The translations under genes were made by a program, and so were the position numbers. A DNA stretch of 25,742 nt from a virus, in the IMG/VR virus record IMGVR_UViG_3300032011_000113, positions 1 through 25,742 of that record, one strand, 5' to 3'. Of the stretch, positions 13,300 to 23,800 are shown piece by piece. Positions within the stretch are counted from its first letter, which is position 1. Every line of letters starts with the position of its first letter. The notes below the pieces were generated by a model, which worked only from the letters and a program-made list of their open reading frames with translations, was not told where the DNA came from and searched no databases.

Positions 13300-16200
13300 A
13301 TGGCTAAGTTTACATTAGCAGAAAATATTTTTGATGGTATTGGTAATTTGGAACAATCAGTTGGTAGTTATAAAGCTGATGAAGTTCAATTAGTAAGTGC
13401 TAGTATTTTAGAGGTTTTTGAGCCTGATAGGGGGGTAAATGTTCTTGTTCCGAATCCAAGATTAAATGATAATAATACTTCTTTAACTGAAAGTCTTGAT
13501 AATAGAAAATCACTGGGAACTTTTACATTAAATGACCGAGATTTTTGGGAAAATAATAATTTTAATGAGACAACATTTGAATCTTATTTAAAGGATAATT
13601 TAGAAACAGTACAAACTATAATTTTACCGACACCGGATGGTGATATTGTAGATAGAAAAAGTCTGGTTTCTAGTTCACCTACTTTTAATTATTCTATTGA
13701 TGCTGTACCTTTTGTCATTAATCCAAAGAATAAAAATATGGTAAGACTGGATAGGTATTGGGATAAGGAAATACATACTACAAAATATAACTTAGCAACG
13801 GAAGGTAAAATAAATTATTATTTGTACCCCAGACATAGCGGTAGAACTGAAGATAATAATATTGAGATTTTTAATATAAGAGGTAAAAAAACAGGTGGTG
13901 GTGGAAAAAACAGATTTGATTTTTATGCTTCGCAATCTATTGCGGCAAAGGATGATAGGGGATATTATTTGTTTGGATTAGATTGGGGCGATGGTTCTCC
14001 ATTAGAATATACAAATGAACCTAAACTATTAGAGAGTACTGTTTTATTCGAGCATTTTTATGAAAAGCCTGGATTTTATTCTATAACAGGAGTAGTTTAT
14101 GTCTACGATGGAAGTAATGTTCAAAATTATGAAAAATTTCAAACTAATATATTATTAAATCCATCTTTAAATTATGAATCAAATTTATATGGATATGATA
14201 ATTTTGCTTCTATTGGTGGGATTTCACGGAATTCTAAATTTGTGAAATCTCTTTATAATATTATGGGTATTAATCCTTTACCTAATGAAGATGGAATTTA
14301 TGATACCTCACGAGTTTTTACTGAAGCATTTGATAGATTAAATCAATTAGATAAAATAGATATTTTAAATACATTAAGTAAAATAAATTATGATTTGATA
14401 CCAGATGATTTGAGAAGTATTATAACTCCTTATCAGGGTGAAATAGATGGGGTTGATAGTACTATTTTGGGATGTATGGATTATGGTCAAATTACTGAAT
14501 TGAATCCAGCGGGTATATCTGCTGATAATTATAATCCGTCTGCAACTGTGGATGACGGGAGTTGTGTTTATCAAAGAGAATTGACAATTGAAATTGATAT
14601 TGATGTGCCAATTCCTATTGATATTGTGATAAATCCACAATATGAGGAAAGTGATGATAGAAGACAGCTATGGACTATTGAACCTAATTCATCTCATACA
14701 TCCTTTACATATACCTATGATAGTAGAGATTTTCAAAAATTATGGTTAGCAGCGCAAGTTTACAATTACAACCCAAATAGTATACTTTATTATGATTATA
14801 ATTGGGATGGTTTTTATGTGGGCGATAACAAAATTGATTCACCCTACCACATGTACGCAAGTTTTTATTGGACACCTGGATATGATGTAATAACTGCTAA
14901 ATTTATTTATATAGATGATACTCCACCCCCAGTAATACCAACAGACATGGATTGGGTTGAGTTGGGCGGAGTAAGTTATGGAGCTGGATTTGATAACTGG
15001 GGTGGAGTTTATAATTTGTATCAAAACCTAATGACCATTAATTCATTATCAAATCCATCAAAAATAACATCGACCTGGGGGCTAACTTATTATACCACGG
15101 AGGATTCGTTACGGGAGATAAGGGGTTTTTCACAAACTGGATTTCAACCTATTTGGTTTACAGAGGAAATGCATAGTAGTTTATCAGAGATTACTATCCC
15201 ACAGGAAGATAGTCTTGGGGAAAATCAACCATTCTTTCTTGGGGTTGAAAGAGATGCTATATTATTACAATGGTATTACCCATCAGATATTATCGAAGCG
15301 ACAGTACAGGAGGGTATTAGATATAGTTCCGAGGTTGAATCGTTTAATATTTATAGGTATCGATGGGATCCAATTACTGATGGGTGGATTTCAGATAACT
15401 CGGCCGAATTCGGAGCTCCTATAGCTTCAATACCAGCTAATCAACCAACTGAGTGGTTAGATAGAGTTATAGCATTGGGTAATGATTTTATCAATGCAAA
15501 TAATAATCCAACTTCACCTGTTGGAAACGATGCAAATGTCTTTCCAACGAGACACCCTAACCTTCTTCCCTCAAACATTGAGGAGGATTTTGGAAATTGG
15601 ACTTTCATAGACTTTGAAATTACTGAACCAGAATTTGAGGGAGATAATTTTTATTACACTGGACATTTTACTGACGAGAGGGGCAATGAGTGGGATTTCA
15701 ATGGGACAAGTGATTATGATTTATTCCCATCTTTTGGGATAGTATGGCAACCTCCTATAGAGGATATAGTTTTTCAGTTAACAGAAGCTTTTTTTAGTGG
15801 TGATGTATCATACCCAAGCACCATTGAAGATTATGGGTATTTTGACAAAGATTTAGCATATGGGTATTACATTTACGAACTAAGCTCAGTTGATGCGAAT
15901 GGTAATGAATCTGAAAAAATACAATACCCACCGTCCCAAGGAGGAAATGTACAGTATCCAACTATTGGATTGGGTATGGCTGATCAAAATGGTAATTTAT
16001 ATTTTAATTCGCGTGGAATAATGCCGACTCCAACTGATAATACTCCCAATCCAATTGTACTTCCAGATGAGCCTTTAATACATATGAGTCATTATACAAT
16101 ACAATTGCGATGGAATACGGTAGATGAATATTATACCTATGGTATCGAGGGTGATTTTGGTAGCTATAGAATAACAGTTATAAATAATACTTCCGGAATT

Positions 16201-18036
16201 ACTTCTGTGTTTGATGTAGAGGATATAACAACAGATAGATTTACTTTTGGTAATTCACCGACATATCCCACTTCTGAGTTTGGTGAGTTTAATGCTAATG
16301 ATGATTTATATTTTCAGCTACAAGTAGTGGATGGGACTGGAAATACATCTGATGCAATACAATTGGAGATAGTTCCAGAGTTTTTGATTACTGGAGATAT
16401 TACATTTGAGTCTTATACACAGAACGAGATGATAGTTGAATCACTTGGGTATGATTATATAGCATTACAATTTTTGGATGATAATATTATAATACCAACT
16501 GAGGTTGATGGTATTACTCAGTATAGAATAGTACATGTTTATAATGCAAGTGAAACTGTCCGTAATTTGCATATAAAACCATTTATAAAAACAACAATAG
16601 CCGGCAATGAAATAAGACAGTTTCCATTTGAAAATAATTACGAAGTAATTACTCAAAATGATAATCCCCCTGAAGCTAATTATGAAATGGGGTATGGTGA
16701 TAATATGGGAACTTTTACGATAATAGATCCTGACAATACTCTTCAAGGTCAACCTTTTTATTTGGGTTTATTTGCTGATAATCATTTTACTGGCTTATTA
16801 AGTGAAACTGATGAGCTCATATTTGGAGAACCCTTTGTTCCAGAAATTGATATTAGGGTTTTTTCTGATGATTATACGAAAATTGGTATAGATGAATTCC
16901 CAAATTATAATACAGATAGTGGAGTTTTTTCATTGGAAACTCAAGTACCTGTGCGAGGTAGATTTTCAAGTACTTATGATTTAGCTGATTTTGATGGGTA
17001 TTATACTAATGATAATCAGTTGATTTCAACTGATTTTGATTTTAATTTGGAATTAAATCAAAATATCCTTGATAATTCCTATGAAGGGTCCAACGGTATC
17101 TTTAGTTATGATTTGTATATGAAAACTACACAAGTACCACAATTTGTTATTACTTTGGATACGGAGGGGCCAACGGGGGTTGGTATAAATCAAGAGCCAA
17201 CTTTAGATTCAACAACTGAAGTATTTGCTATGAGAAATCAAGATATAACTATAAATGCTGATACCACCAGTTACCAATATATTTTTCAAAAATTTTTATG
17301 GACTATTCCAACTCCAGAACCATCATGGGTAAATGATACTGGTTTTACTTTACCAGATGGTGTTGGGGGAGAGATTTCACAAGGAAGTACGAATATGATG
17401 TTGAGGTTAAATCAAGCTTTGGCAGATAATGCGTATCATCCAGAAGATGGTGAAGGACTACCTCAAAATAATAATTCAACCTCTTTTACTTGGGATTTAT
17501 ATCCCGAACATCCTGTCTATTTTATTCCTATGACTGCAAAATCTGTTGAGAGAGTTGATATTAATTATCCTGCCATATCATTTGATGATAATCAGACGGA
17601 GTTTGTTGGTGGGTGGACTGATGCTCCATCTTTTCTTAATCAGTTTGTTTCTATAACATTTAATTGGAATTTAGAACCACTTATAGAAACTACTCAGATT
17701 GTAACTGGCGATACTATTGAAGCCCGACTTATACATGCATATAATCCTTTGATAACAGGAAATCAACATGTTATAGTGGATTTTGGATCTATTGACGCGA
17801 TGGAAGTACTGAATGATGGTACAGGATCGATAACAATGAATTTCAATAATATACTAGATGGAAATAATCAATTGAGTTATATACATCCTATAACATCTCA
17901 AATAGTATATCCCAACACTTTTATAATTGCTTTATATAAAAATGGGGATATTATGGCAATCGATACATCTGGTGATCCAAATACAATTTATGGTTCGGAT
18001 GAAATTACTATCATAGAAGCAGATGCAGGATTTTAA
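13300..18036 (+). CDS. Giant multidomain virion protein (PKD, Cys-pair module, fibronectin-like)
   Basis: This 1578-residue protein is the largest in the window. It has an N-terminal domain of unknown type (1-200). A PKD-like domain (about 205-285) is recognised by LFGLDWGDGSP (around 224-234) and the closing GFYSITGVVYVYD. A short module with one cysteine at each end (C392 and C422) reads GCMDYG...DNYNPSATVDDGSCVY. Several fibronectin-like or Ig-like beta domains follow, for example about 645-705 (AILLQWYYPSD), 860-875 (SVDANGNESE) and 929-1025 (MSHYTIQLRWNTVDEYY). The rest (1030-1578) is beta-rich, acidic and aromatic, without a recognised family. Catalytic motifs are absent. A long adhesin or fibre-like baseplate protein fits best. 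Length, composition and frame are continuous, with no sign of frameshift. Confidence 0.75.
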   Translation: MAKFTLAENIFDGIGNLEQSVGSYKADEVQLVSASILEVFEPDRGVNVLVPNPRLNDNNTSLTESLDNRKSLGTFTLNDRDFWENNNFNETTFESYLKDNLETVQTIILPTPDGDIVDRKSLVSSSPTFNYSIDAVPFVINPKNKNMVRLDRYWDKEIHTTKYNLATEGKINYYLYPRHSGRTEDNNIEIFNIRGKKTGGGGKNRFDFYASQSIAAKDDRGYYLFGLDWGDGSPLEYTNEPKLLESTVLFEHFYEKPGFYSITGVVYVYDGSNVQNYEKFQTNILLNPSLNYESNLYGYDNFASIGGISRNSKFVKSLYNIMGINPLPNEDGIYDTSRVFTEAFDRLNQLDKIDILNTLSKINYDLIPDDLRSIITPYQGEIDGVDSTILGCMDYGQITELNPAGISADNYNPSATVDDGSCVYQRELTIEIDIDVPIPIDIVINPQYEESDDRRQLWTIEPNSSHTSFTYTYDSRDFQKLWLAAQVYNYNPNSILYYDYNWDGFYVGDNKIDSPYHMYASFYWTPGYDVITAKFIYIDDTPPPVIPTDMDWVELGGVSYGAGFDNWGGVYNLYQNLMTINSLSNPSKITSTWGLTYYTTEDSLREIRGFSQTGFQPIWFTEEMHSSLSEITIPQEDSLGENQPFFLGVERDAILLQWYYPSDIIEATVQEGIRYSSEVESFNIYRYRWDPITDGWISDNSAEFGAPIASIPANQPTEWLDRVIALGNDFINANNNPTSPVGNDANVFPTRHPNLLPSNIEEDFGNWTFIDFEITEPEFEGDNFYYTGHFTDERGNEWDFNGTSDYDLFPSFGIVWQPPIEDIVFQLTEAFFSGDVSYPSTIEDYGYFDKDLAYGYYIYELSSVDANGNESEKIQYPPSQGGNVQYPTIGLGMADQNGNLYFNSRGIMPTPTDNTPNPIVLPDEPLIHMSHYTIQLRWNTVDEYYTYGIEGDFGSYRITVINNTSGITSVFDVEDITTDRFTFGNSPTYPTSEFGEFNANDDLYFQLQVVDGTGNTSDAIQLEIVPEFLITGDITFESYTQNEMIVESLGYDYIALQFLDDNIIIPTEVDGITQYRIVHVYNASETVRNLHIKPFIKTTIAGNEIRQFPFENNYEVITQNDNPPEANYEMGYGDNMGTFTIIDPDNTLQGQPFYLGLFADNHFTGLLSETDELIFGEPFVPEIDIRVFSDDYTKIGIDEFPNYNTDSGVFSLETQVPVRGRFSSTYDLADFDGYYTNDNQLISTDFDFNLELNQNILDNSYEGSNGIFSYDLYMKTTQVPQFVITLDTEGPTGVGINQEPTLDSTTEVFAMRNQDITINADTTSYQYIFQKFLWTIPTPEPSWVNDTGFTLPDGVGGEISQGSTNMMLRLNQALADNAYHPEDGEGLPQNNNSTSFTWDLYPEHPVYFIPMTAKSVERVDINYPAISFDDNQTEFVGGWTDAPSFLNQFVSITFNWNLEPLIETTQIVTGDTIEARLIHAYNPLITGNQHVIVDFGSIDAMEVLNDGTGSITMNFNNILDGNNQLSYIHPITSQIVYPNTFIIALYKNGDIMAIDTSGDPNTIYGSDEITIIEADAGF

Positions 18037-18038
18037 TT

Positions 18039-18734
18039 ATGGCTAAAATACATAACGGATTTGTAAATAAAGATTTTATTGATTCATTTAAAGATACTGG
18101 ATTAAATGATGTAGATATAGCAACAACAAAAGTTTATAAAGGAGTTAAACCAATGTGGCATCAACTTGGTTTTAAAAATCAAACTAAAGATAAACCAGAT
18201 AGTAAATTATATTGGAAAAATATAATACCTAAAGATTATACTTTTAAAAATATTGATGGTATGCAAACGATTGATGTTATTAATGAAGATGATGATAGTG
18301 ATATTGGAATATCAAGTGGGATGAAAATACCAAGAACTGAATATAAAGAAATTATTATAAGAGAATATCCTAATGTATTACAACAATGGCAAGGCGATCC
18401 TCGACCACATTATCCAGTTTTACCACAATTAGATAAATATGGAGTATTTACTGCAATAACTGGATCATCAATATTTTTTGGTTCAAAGAAAACTTGGGAT
18501 GGTGATGATGAAATTGCACCTATTACTAATTTAAAAGATACAGATCCTGATTTGGTCTTGAGTGTTGATTTTAATCAAAGTAATGCTGATGATTTGATTG
18601 ATAAAACAAATTTTAATAAAATTCATTATAATAAAGATTTTCAATTAAGTTTAGATGAGAATTTTAGATTAAAAACAGATACTATTATGGGTGATGATAG
18701 GTTAGAAAAAAACAAAACGAAACAGGCATTTTAA
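18039..18734 (+). CDS. Hypothetical virion protein
   Basis: This 231-residue protein of unknown family is polar and aromatic. Notable parts are PMWHQLGFKNQTKDKPDSKL (about 39-58), REYPNVLQQWQGDPRPHYPV (about 108-127) and a C-terminal segment with DFNQSNADDLIDKTNF (about 177-192) ending in EKNKTKQAF. The ATG is two bases after the preceding stop, and the TAA overlaps the next ATG (TAATG). Position in the late operon, with structural genes on both sides, is the reason to call it a virion protein. The next protein ends in a similar way (SDTQAY), which may be chance. Confidence 0.72.
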   Translation: MAKIHNGFVNKDFIDSFKDTGLNDVDIATTKVYKGVKPMWHQLGFKNQTKDKPDSKLYWKNIIPKDYTFKNIDGMQTIDVINEDDDSDIGISSGMKIPRTEYKEIIIREYPNVLQQWQGDPRPHYPVLPQLDKYGVFTAITGSSIFFGSKKTWDGDDEIAPITNLKDTDPDLVLSVDFNQSNADDLIDKTNFNKIHYNKDFQLSLDENFRLKTDTIMGDDRLEKNKTKQAF

Positions 18735-20803
18735 TGGCGTATATATTAAAAGAGAAATATCCATCAATTAAAACACCTGGTATTTATCCAGAAGCTACAA
18801 ACGAAGAGATAGGTTTGGATACTGATAACTTAGAAGACTTTTCTTTAGGTAATTGGAATTCTATCATAAAGGATAATAAATTATTTATTTCATATGCCGT
18901 AGGTGGATTGGATGTTATAGAAAATCCAATGGGTAGACCGGTAAAAATTAAATTTGGTGAAGGGACTTTCAATAGTGTTGTAAGTGGACTTGTAAGAATT
19001 CTAATAAAAAGAGAAGGCGATCAACAATCTGGATATGGTGATATTGTAGATGTATCTAATCCAAATTATCCACTTAATTATATAACAAACCCTCCGTCTA
19101 TAAATTATAACAACGAAATAACCGAGAGACTCACTCAAGTGGAAAGAGATAGATTTTTTGAAGCTTATGGATTTTACTTTGATTACAGTAGTGAGAATGA
19201 TTGGGACAATAGGGAGTTTAAAGAAAACTTAGGAATTGACTTTTCTGATGGATTTGCTTATATAGAAGAAAGATCTGAAGAGGATGAAGAAGCGACACTG
19301 GTTATGAGATTTGATAATGATATTTTAAATAAATTAAAAGATTTGGTTTATGAAAGAGAACTTGAACCCTATTACGATACAGATTCAGATTCTTGGACAC
19401 ATGAACTTTTTTTTCCAAACTCATTTCAAATAAGAAATCCGGCTGAGACTACATCTTCGGTATTGATTGATGATGTATTGTCTTTTCCATTTGATGAGAT
19501 AGATTCTTCTGAATTTAATAATCGTTGTCAATTTAATTTTACCGATGAATTAGAAGGTTCAACATCCGATTATTTTACAAATCTCGGAGCTCCATTATTT
19601 AAATATAATCCTGTGGCATTAACGGGTTCGGGGTATTTAGAAACATATGATTTAAATACTTCTGATTTACAGTTTAATGTTAATTGCGTGAATCAAAATA
19701 ATAATAATCTTTTATATTATGATATTGATGATGATAGGTATTTTGAAACTTCCTATCCTTTAAAAGTAATGCTTAATATAGGTTTATTTGGTAATGATGA
19801 TTTTGACAATACACCCATTCCAAGTACACAAGTATCTTATGGAATTCTTAGTTCATTTTATTTAGGACAAGATTTATTAAATCAATATATAGAAGATAGT
19901 ATAGGTTCTGGTATATATGATTCTCACTATAGGTATCAAGTTATACAATGGGGAGATGAGAAAAATTTATTAACCAATGATCAAATAGAAAGTTTATATT
20001 ATTTTAGTCTATATGATATGGATGGCTATCCACAGGCTGATAATTATATTGCTAAAAAATCTGTATCTTCTCAATATAATTCAATACCAATAGAAGAGCA
20101 AACACCTCATATTTATAATAAACCTGGTGTTAAATCAATAAAGATAGTTCTCTATAGGTATACTAGAGATCAAACTTTATTATTACAAACTTTTTTAATT
20201 ACAAAAAATATTGTAATAAATGATGGTAATTTGAAATCACAAGATTTTTCTCAATTTGGTGGAACAGAATTTAATTTTTTACCATTAGAAGATAGAAATC
20301 AAGCTATAGTTGGTGGATTATCAGCAAATTCTCAGTATAATATTTCGGTGGAAAAGATAGTAAAGGATGATAATTTTATTAAGGAAGATTATTTAGAAAG
20401 AGTATCTAGTATAGATTATGTTTTTAATTATAGTGAGTCATTATATGGGCAATCACCTGGACAAATCGATTTGGGGACAAATAGAATGTTTAAAGGTACT
20501 TATGATATATATGATTTTATTACGGATAATAAAAATAAAATAGTTCAAGATAATTTTGAAATAACAGAACTGCCAACCGATAGTTTTGCTACTGATATAT
20601 TTATAAATGATAGTAATTGTATTGTTGAATTAGTTCCTCATGAGTTGGAGTATTTAACTATTCCTAATCAAGCTGGAAATAATATAAAAGCAATCTTAAT
20701 TGGAGATTATAAAGTTAATCAACCAAAAGATGGACCAATACAACGGGATGAGGTGATGCAAATACCATCTTTAGAAGATAATAGTGACACACAGGCATAT
20801 TAA
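18734..20803 (+). CDS. Large hypothetical virion protein
   Basis: This 689-residue acidic protein has no recognised family. It is predicted mostly beta and loop, rich in Asp, Asn, Tyr and Phe like its neighbours. A stretch that looks best conserved is near 500-600: QDFSQFGGTEFNFLPLEDRN, then QAIVGGLSANSQYNISV, DDNFIKEDYLERVSS and GQSPGQIDLGTNRMF. No cysteine cluster, membrane helix or enzyme motif was seen. The start shares a base with the previous stop. It sits immediately before the gp7-like gene and may be a wedge-associated or fibre-attachment protein; this is inferred from position only. Confidence 0.72.
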   Translation: MAYILKEKYPSIKTPGIYPEATNEEIGLDTDNLEDFSLGNWNSIIKDNKLFISYAVGGLDVIENPMGRPVKIKFGEGTFNSVVSGLVRILIKREGDQQSGYGDIVDVSNPNYPLNYITNPPSINYNNEITERLTQVERDRFFEAYGFYFDYSSENDWDNREFKENLGIDFSDGFAYIEERSEEDEEATLVMRFDNDILNKLKDLVYERELEPYYDTDSDSWTHELFFPNSFQIRNPAETTSSVLIDDVLSFPFDEIDSSEFNNRCQFNFTDELEGSTSDYFTNLGAPLFKYNPVALTGSGYLETYDLNTSDLQFNVNCVNQNNNNLLYYDIDDDRYFETSYPLKVMLNIGLFGNDDFDNTPIPSTQVSYGILSSFYLGQDLLNQYIEDSIGSGIYDSHYRYQVIQWGDEKNLLTNDQIESLYYFSLYDMDGYPQADNYIAKKSVSSQYNSIPIEEQTPHIYNKPGVKSIKIVLYRYTRDQTLLLQTFLITKNIVINDGNLKSQDFSQFGGTEFNFLPLEDRNQAIVGGLSANSQYNISVEKIVKDDNFIKEDYLERVSSIDYVFNYSESLYGQSPGQIDLGTNRMFKGTYDIYDFITDNKNKIVQDNFEITELPTDSFATDIFINDSNCIVELVPHELEYLTIPNQAGNNIKAILIGDYKVNQPKDGPIQRDEVMQIPSLEDNSDTQAY

Positions 20804-20806
20804 TAA

Positions 20807-23800
20807 ATGGAAATTTTAACAAATTATAATAACGATACATTACAGTTGATATCAGATGGTCCATCATATTCACTTTCTGATTTTGATTCAGATATCCATA
20901 TAATAAAATTATCTGTATTTAGATCAAATGGTGTTTTTTTGAGGGGTGGTGAGTTAACAAAAGATATAGGTTTTTATATCTCACAGGATCAATTATTTTT
21001 AAAGCCAAATCAATTTTTAGATAGAGAGGGGTTTAGTGAAGGAAATTATAATTTACAATTTGACTTCATAAGTAGGTTTACAGAAGAAGATTTATTTTAT
21101 ATTTCTGAGATATCACCAAGTAGAAAAGAAATAAGATTAAGTATAAATCCACCCGATTCTCCTGATGGTATTGATTCGGATAATGTTTTATTATTTTTAA
21201 ATGAAAATGATCCTTCAAGTACATATCAATTCAATTCATTTTTAGAATTAAGTCAAGGTAGATTAATTCCTATTAATGGTTATGCTATTGATAATGTTAC
21301 TGATGATAGAAGAACTTTAATAATAAAATTAAACCAAGTTTTACCTTCGGATATTCAAATTTTAAATAAAGATTTTAGAATAGTAAATAAATTCTTATCA
21401 TCACAACTTGAAAGTGTATTTTATAGAGATGTAGAGGGATTAGCAATATCTGGACTTGGGTTAGAAATTGATCAAGGTTTTGCGACAGAGGATATATTTG
21501 AAGAGGATATGGATTATTCAAATTACCAATCGATGACTGGTTCTTTTGGTAAAGATATTTTCGAGGAAGTAAAAAGAACAAAGAGAGATATAAATCTAAA
21601 TATAGATTATAGTAATTTTTCAAATCATACTTTTTTTGGTTCAGCCGAATCTAAATTAAAAAACTTTAAAGACAAGGTAGTTAAACTTGAAGGATTGTTT
21701 GCTCAAATAAGTTCTTCTTTGGAGTTTTCGAGTAGTTTAAGAGTAGTGGAAAAAAGAAAAGATTTATTTAAACAAGTTGAAAATCTTAAAGATGACTTTA
21801 CACATTATGAGCATTTTTTATATAATGATGGTCAAAGTTACTCAACTGCTTCTGCTCCAGGGATTGGGACAAACTTGGCTGGAACAAATTTCTCAAACAA
21901 AGTTGACAATAGTTTAAGTACATTACAAGACCAAGAGGGTTTTGATAAAGTTCACAAAAAATCTAATAGTGGTTATATACATTTGTTTACGGATATTTAT
22001 AAGGCTGAAGATCCGCCATTTTATAATACTAATAAAGCCGTCTATTTGTCTTTTATTTTAAGGGGTGGTGGGGATTTTAAAGGAGAATATCAGTTACATA
22101 TAAGTGGCGGTGATGCGAATATTAATTATGATAATAAGAAATATAAAAGTTATCCATATAATACAGGAAGACAATTGCCATATAATGCATTTAGTGGTTC
22201 TGCATTATTAAACCCGACAAGTACTGGCTCAAATTATAGAAGATATATTTTTAAAGGAGAACAATTATATTGGAGGCCTGCATATACTAATGGTGAATAT
22301 TATGATATTAACTGGATATTGCAAGGAAATTTATGGAGAAATACTCAATACAGTCAAATATTATCAGGGTCAAATGTAATATCCGCATCTATGAGTGGTA
22401 GTGAGTTTGGTCGCCCTATAAAAGATTCGAGTGGATTATATAGACCATACTTTTTTCCAGATACTATGCCGGAAAGTGGCTCAAATGCATTTGGGCCAGT
22501 GACAGCGTCAGTTATGCCCCAAGGTGATTTATTTCCAGTAGTTTCAGTCGAGACTGGTTCTAAATCGGCATTTTTTACCGATGTAAAAGTTTCTTATAAT
22601 AACCCAGCCGACATACACCCATTCAGTAATGTCTATAGACCACCGAGTGGTAGTTATGCTGGTTCTGATAAGTGGAATAATTGGTATGACGGAATGATAG
22701 ATTCTGCTTCAAATTATGATAATGATAATATACATTCATTAGTTAATAATTTGCCATTTTCTTTACAGTCTGATCAACAACACCAAACATTACGAGATTT
22801 TGTAAGTATGTTGGGTGAACAATTTGACTTGTTGAGAAATTATATCGATAACTATCAGAATTTTTATAAAATGGGATATAAGAATCCTAATTCAATACCA
22901 GACACCTTGTTGCCAATAATAGGTGATTCAATTGGATTTGATTTGATGAATCCATATAGTGGTAGCATTACAAGTTATTTAGAAAATAATGAAGTTGATG
23001 GTATTGGAATTAAGACTGCAATAAATTCATTGTGGAGAAAAATACTTAATAATGTCATTTACATTTATAAAACAAAGGGGACGAGAGAGTCAATAAGTGC
23101 CTTATTAAATCTTTATGGATTCGATGCTCACTCTTTTCAATTACAGGAATATGGGGGTTCGGTTGATGAGCATAATCCAACTGTTATTAAAAATACTTCG
23201 GAAGATTTATTAGATGGATTAAAAAATAAATCCGGTAATGTATCGTTTATTGAAGAATTTGCAGCATTTCCAATGTTAAACTTGGATTCCGGCTCGGATT
23301 ATTTAGCATTAGATTGGTGGTCGAATGATGCTAATGCAAATGGAATGGAATTTTTATTTCAAGCAAATAAATCCACAAATACACAAACATTATTAAGGTC
23401 GAGTGGTTCTAATGACTATTGGGATTTGAGAATAATACCATCAGGCTCATCGGCTACGAGGGGTAAAATTGAATTTCGGTTGAATTATACAAAAGATGTA
23501 TCAAGTGCTATAGGTACAAATCATGTTTCTATGTCAACTGATTATATTAATAATATAATGAGTGATAATATTTTTAATATATTATTACAAAGAAATTATG
23601 CAACATCAAGCAATACAGTACCCGCTTCTCATTTTACTCAATCTTATCATATGTATATTGGCCGTAAAGATGATGATAAGATAAGAGATGTACAATTTAT
23701 TAGTATGTCTTCACATAATGCTAATATTACAGCATCTCGTGTTTCTGGATCATATATAAATCAAAATTTTATTACATCATCTGCTTTAACTGGTAAGAAT

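Noticed and set aside
14374-16752. Minus-strand frames and a 69-residue + frame inside the 1578-residue gene
   Set aside because: Low-complexity shadow translations of an AT-rich gene with a long, continuous real frame.
18707-20803. Shared C-terminal endings KQAF (231-residue protein) and TQAY (689-residue protein) as a sorting or assembly signal
   Set aside because: Only three or four residues are similar and neighbouring structural proteins lack them; probably chance.
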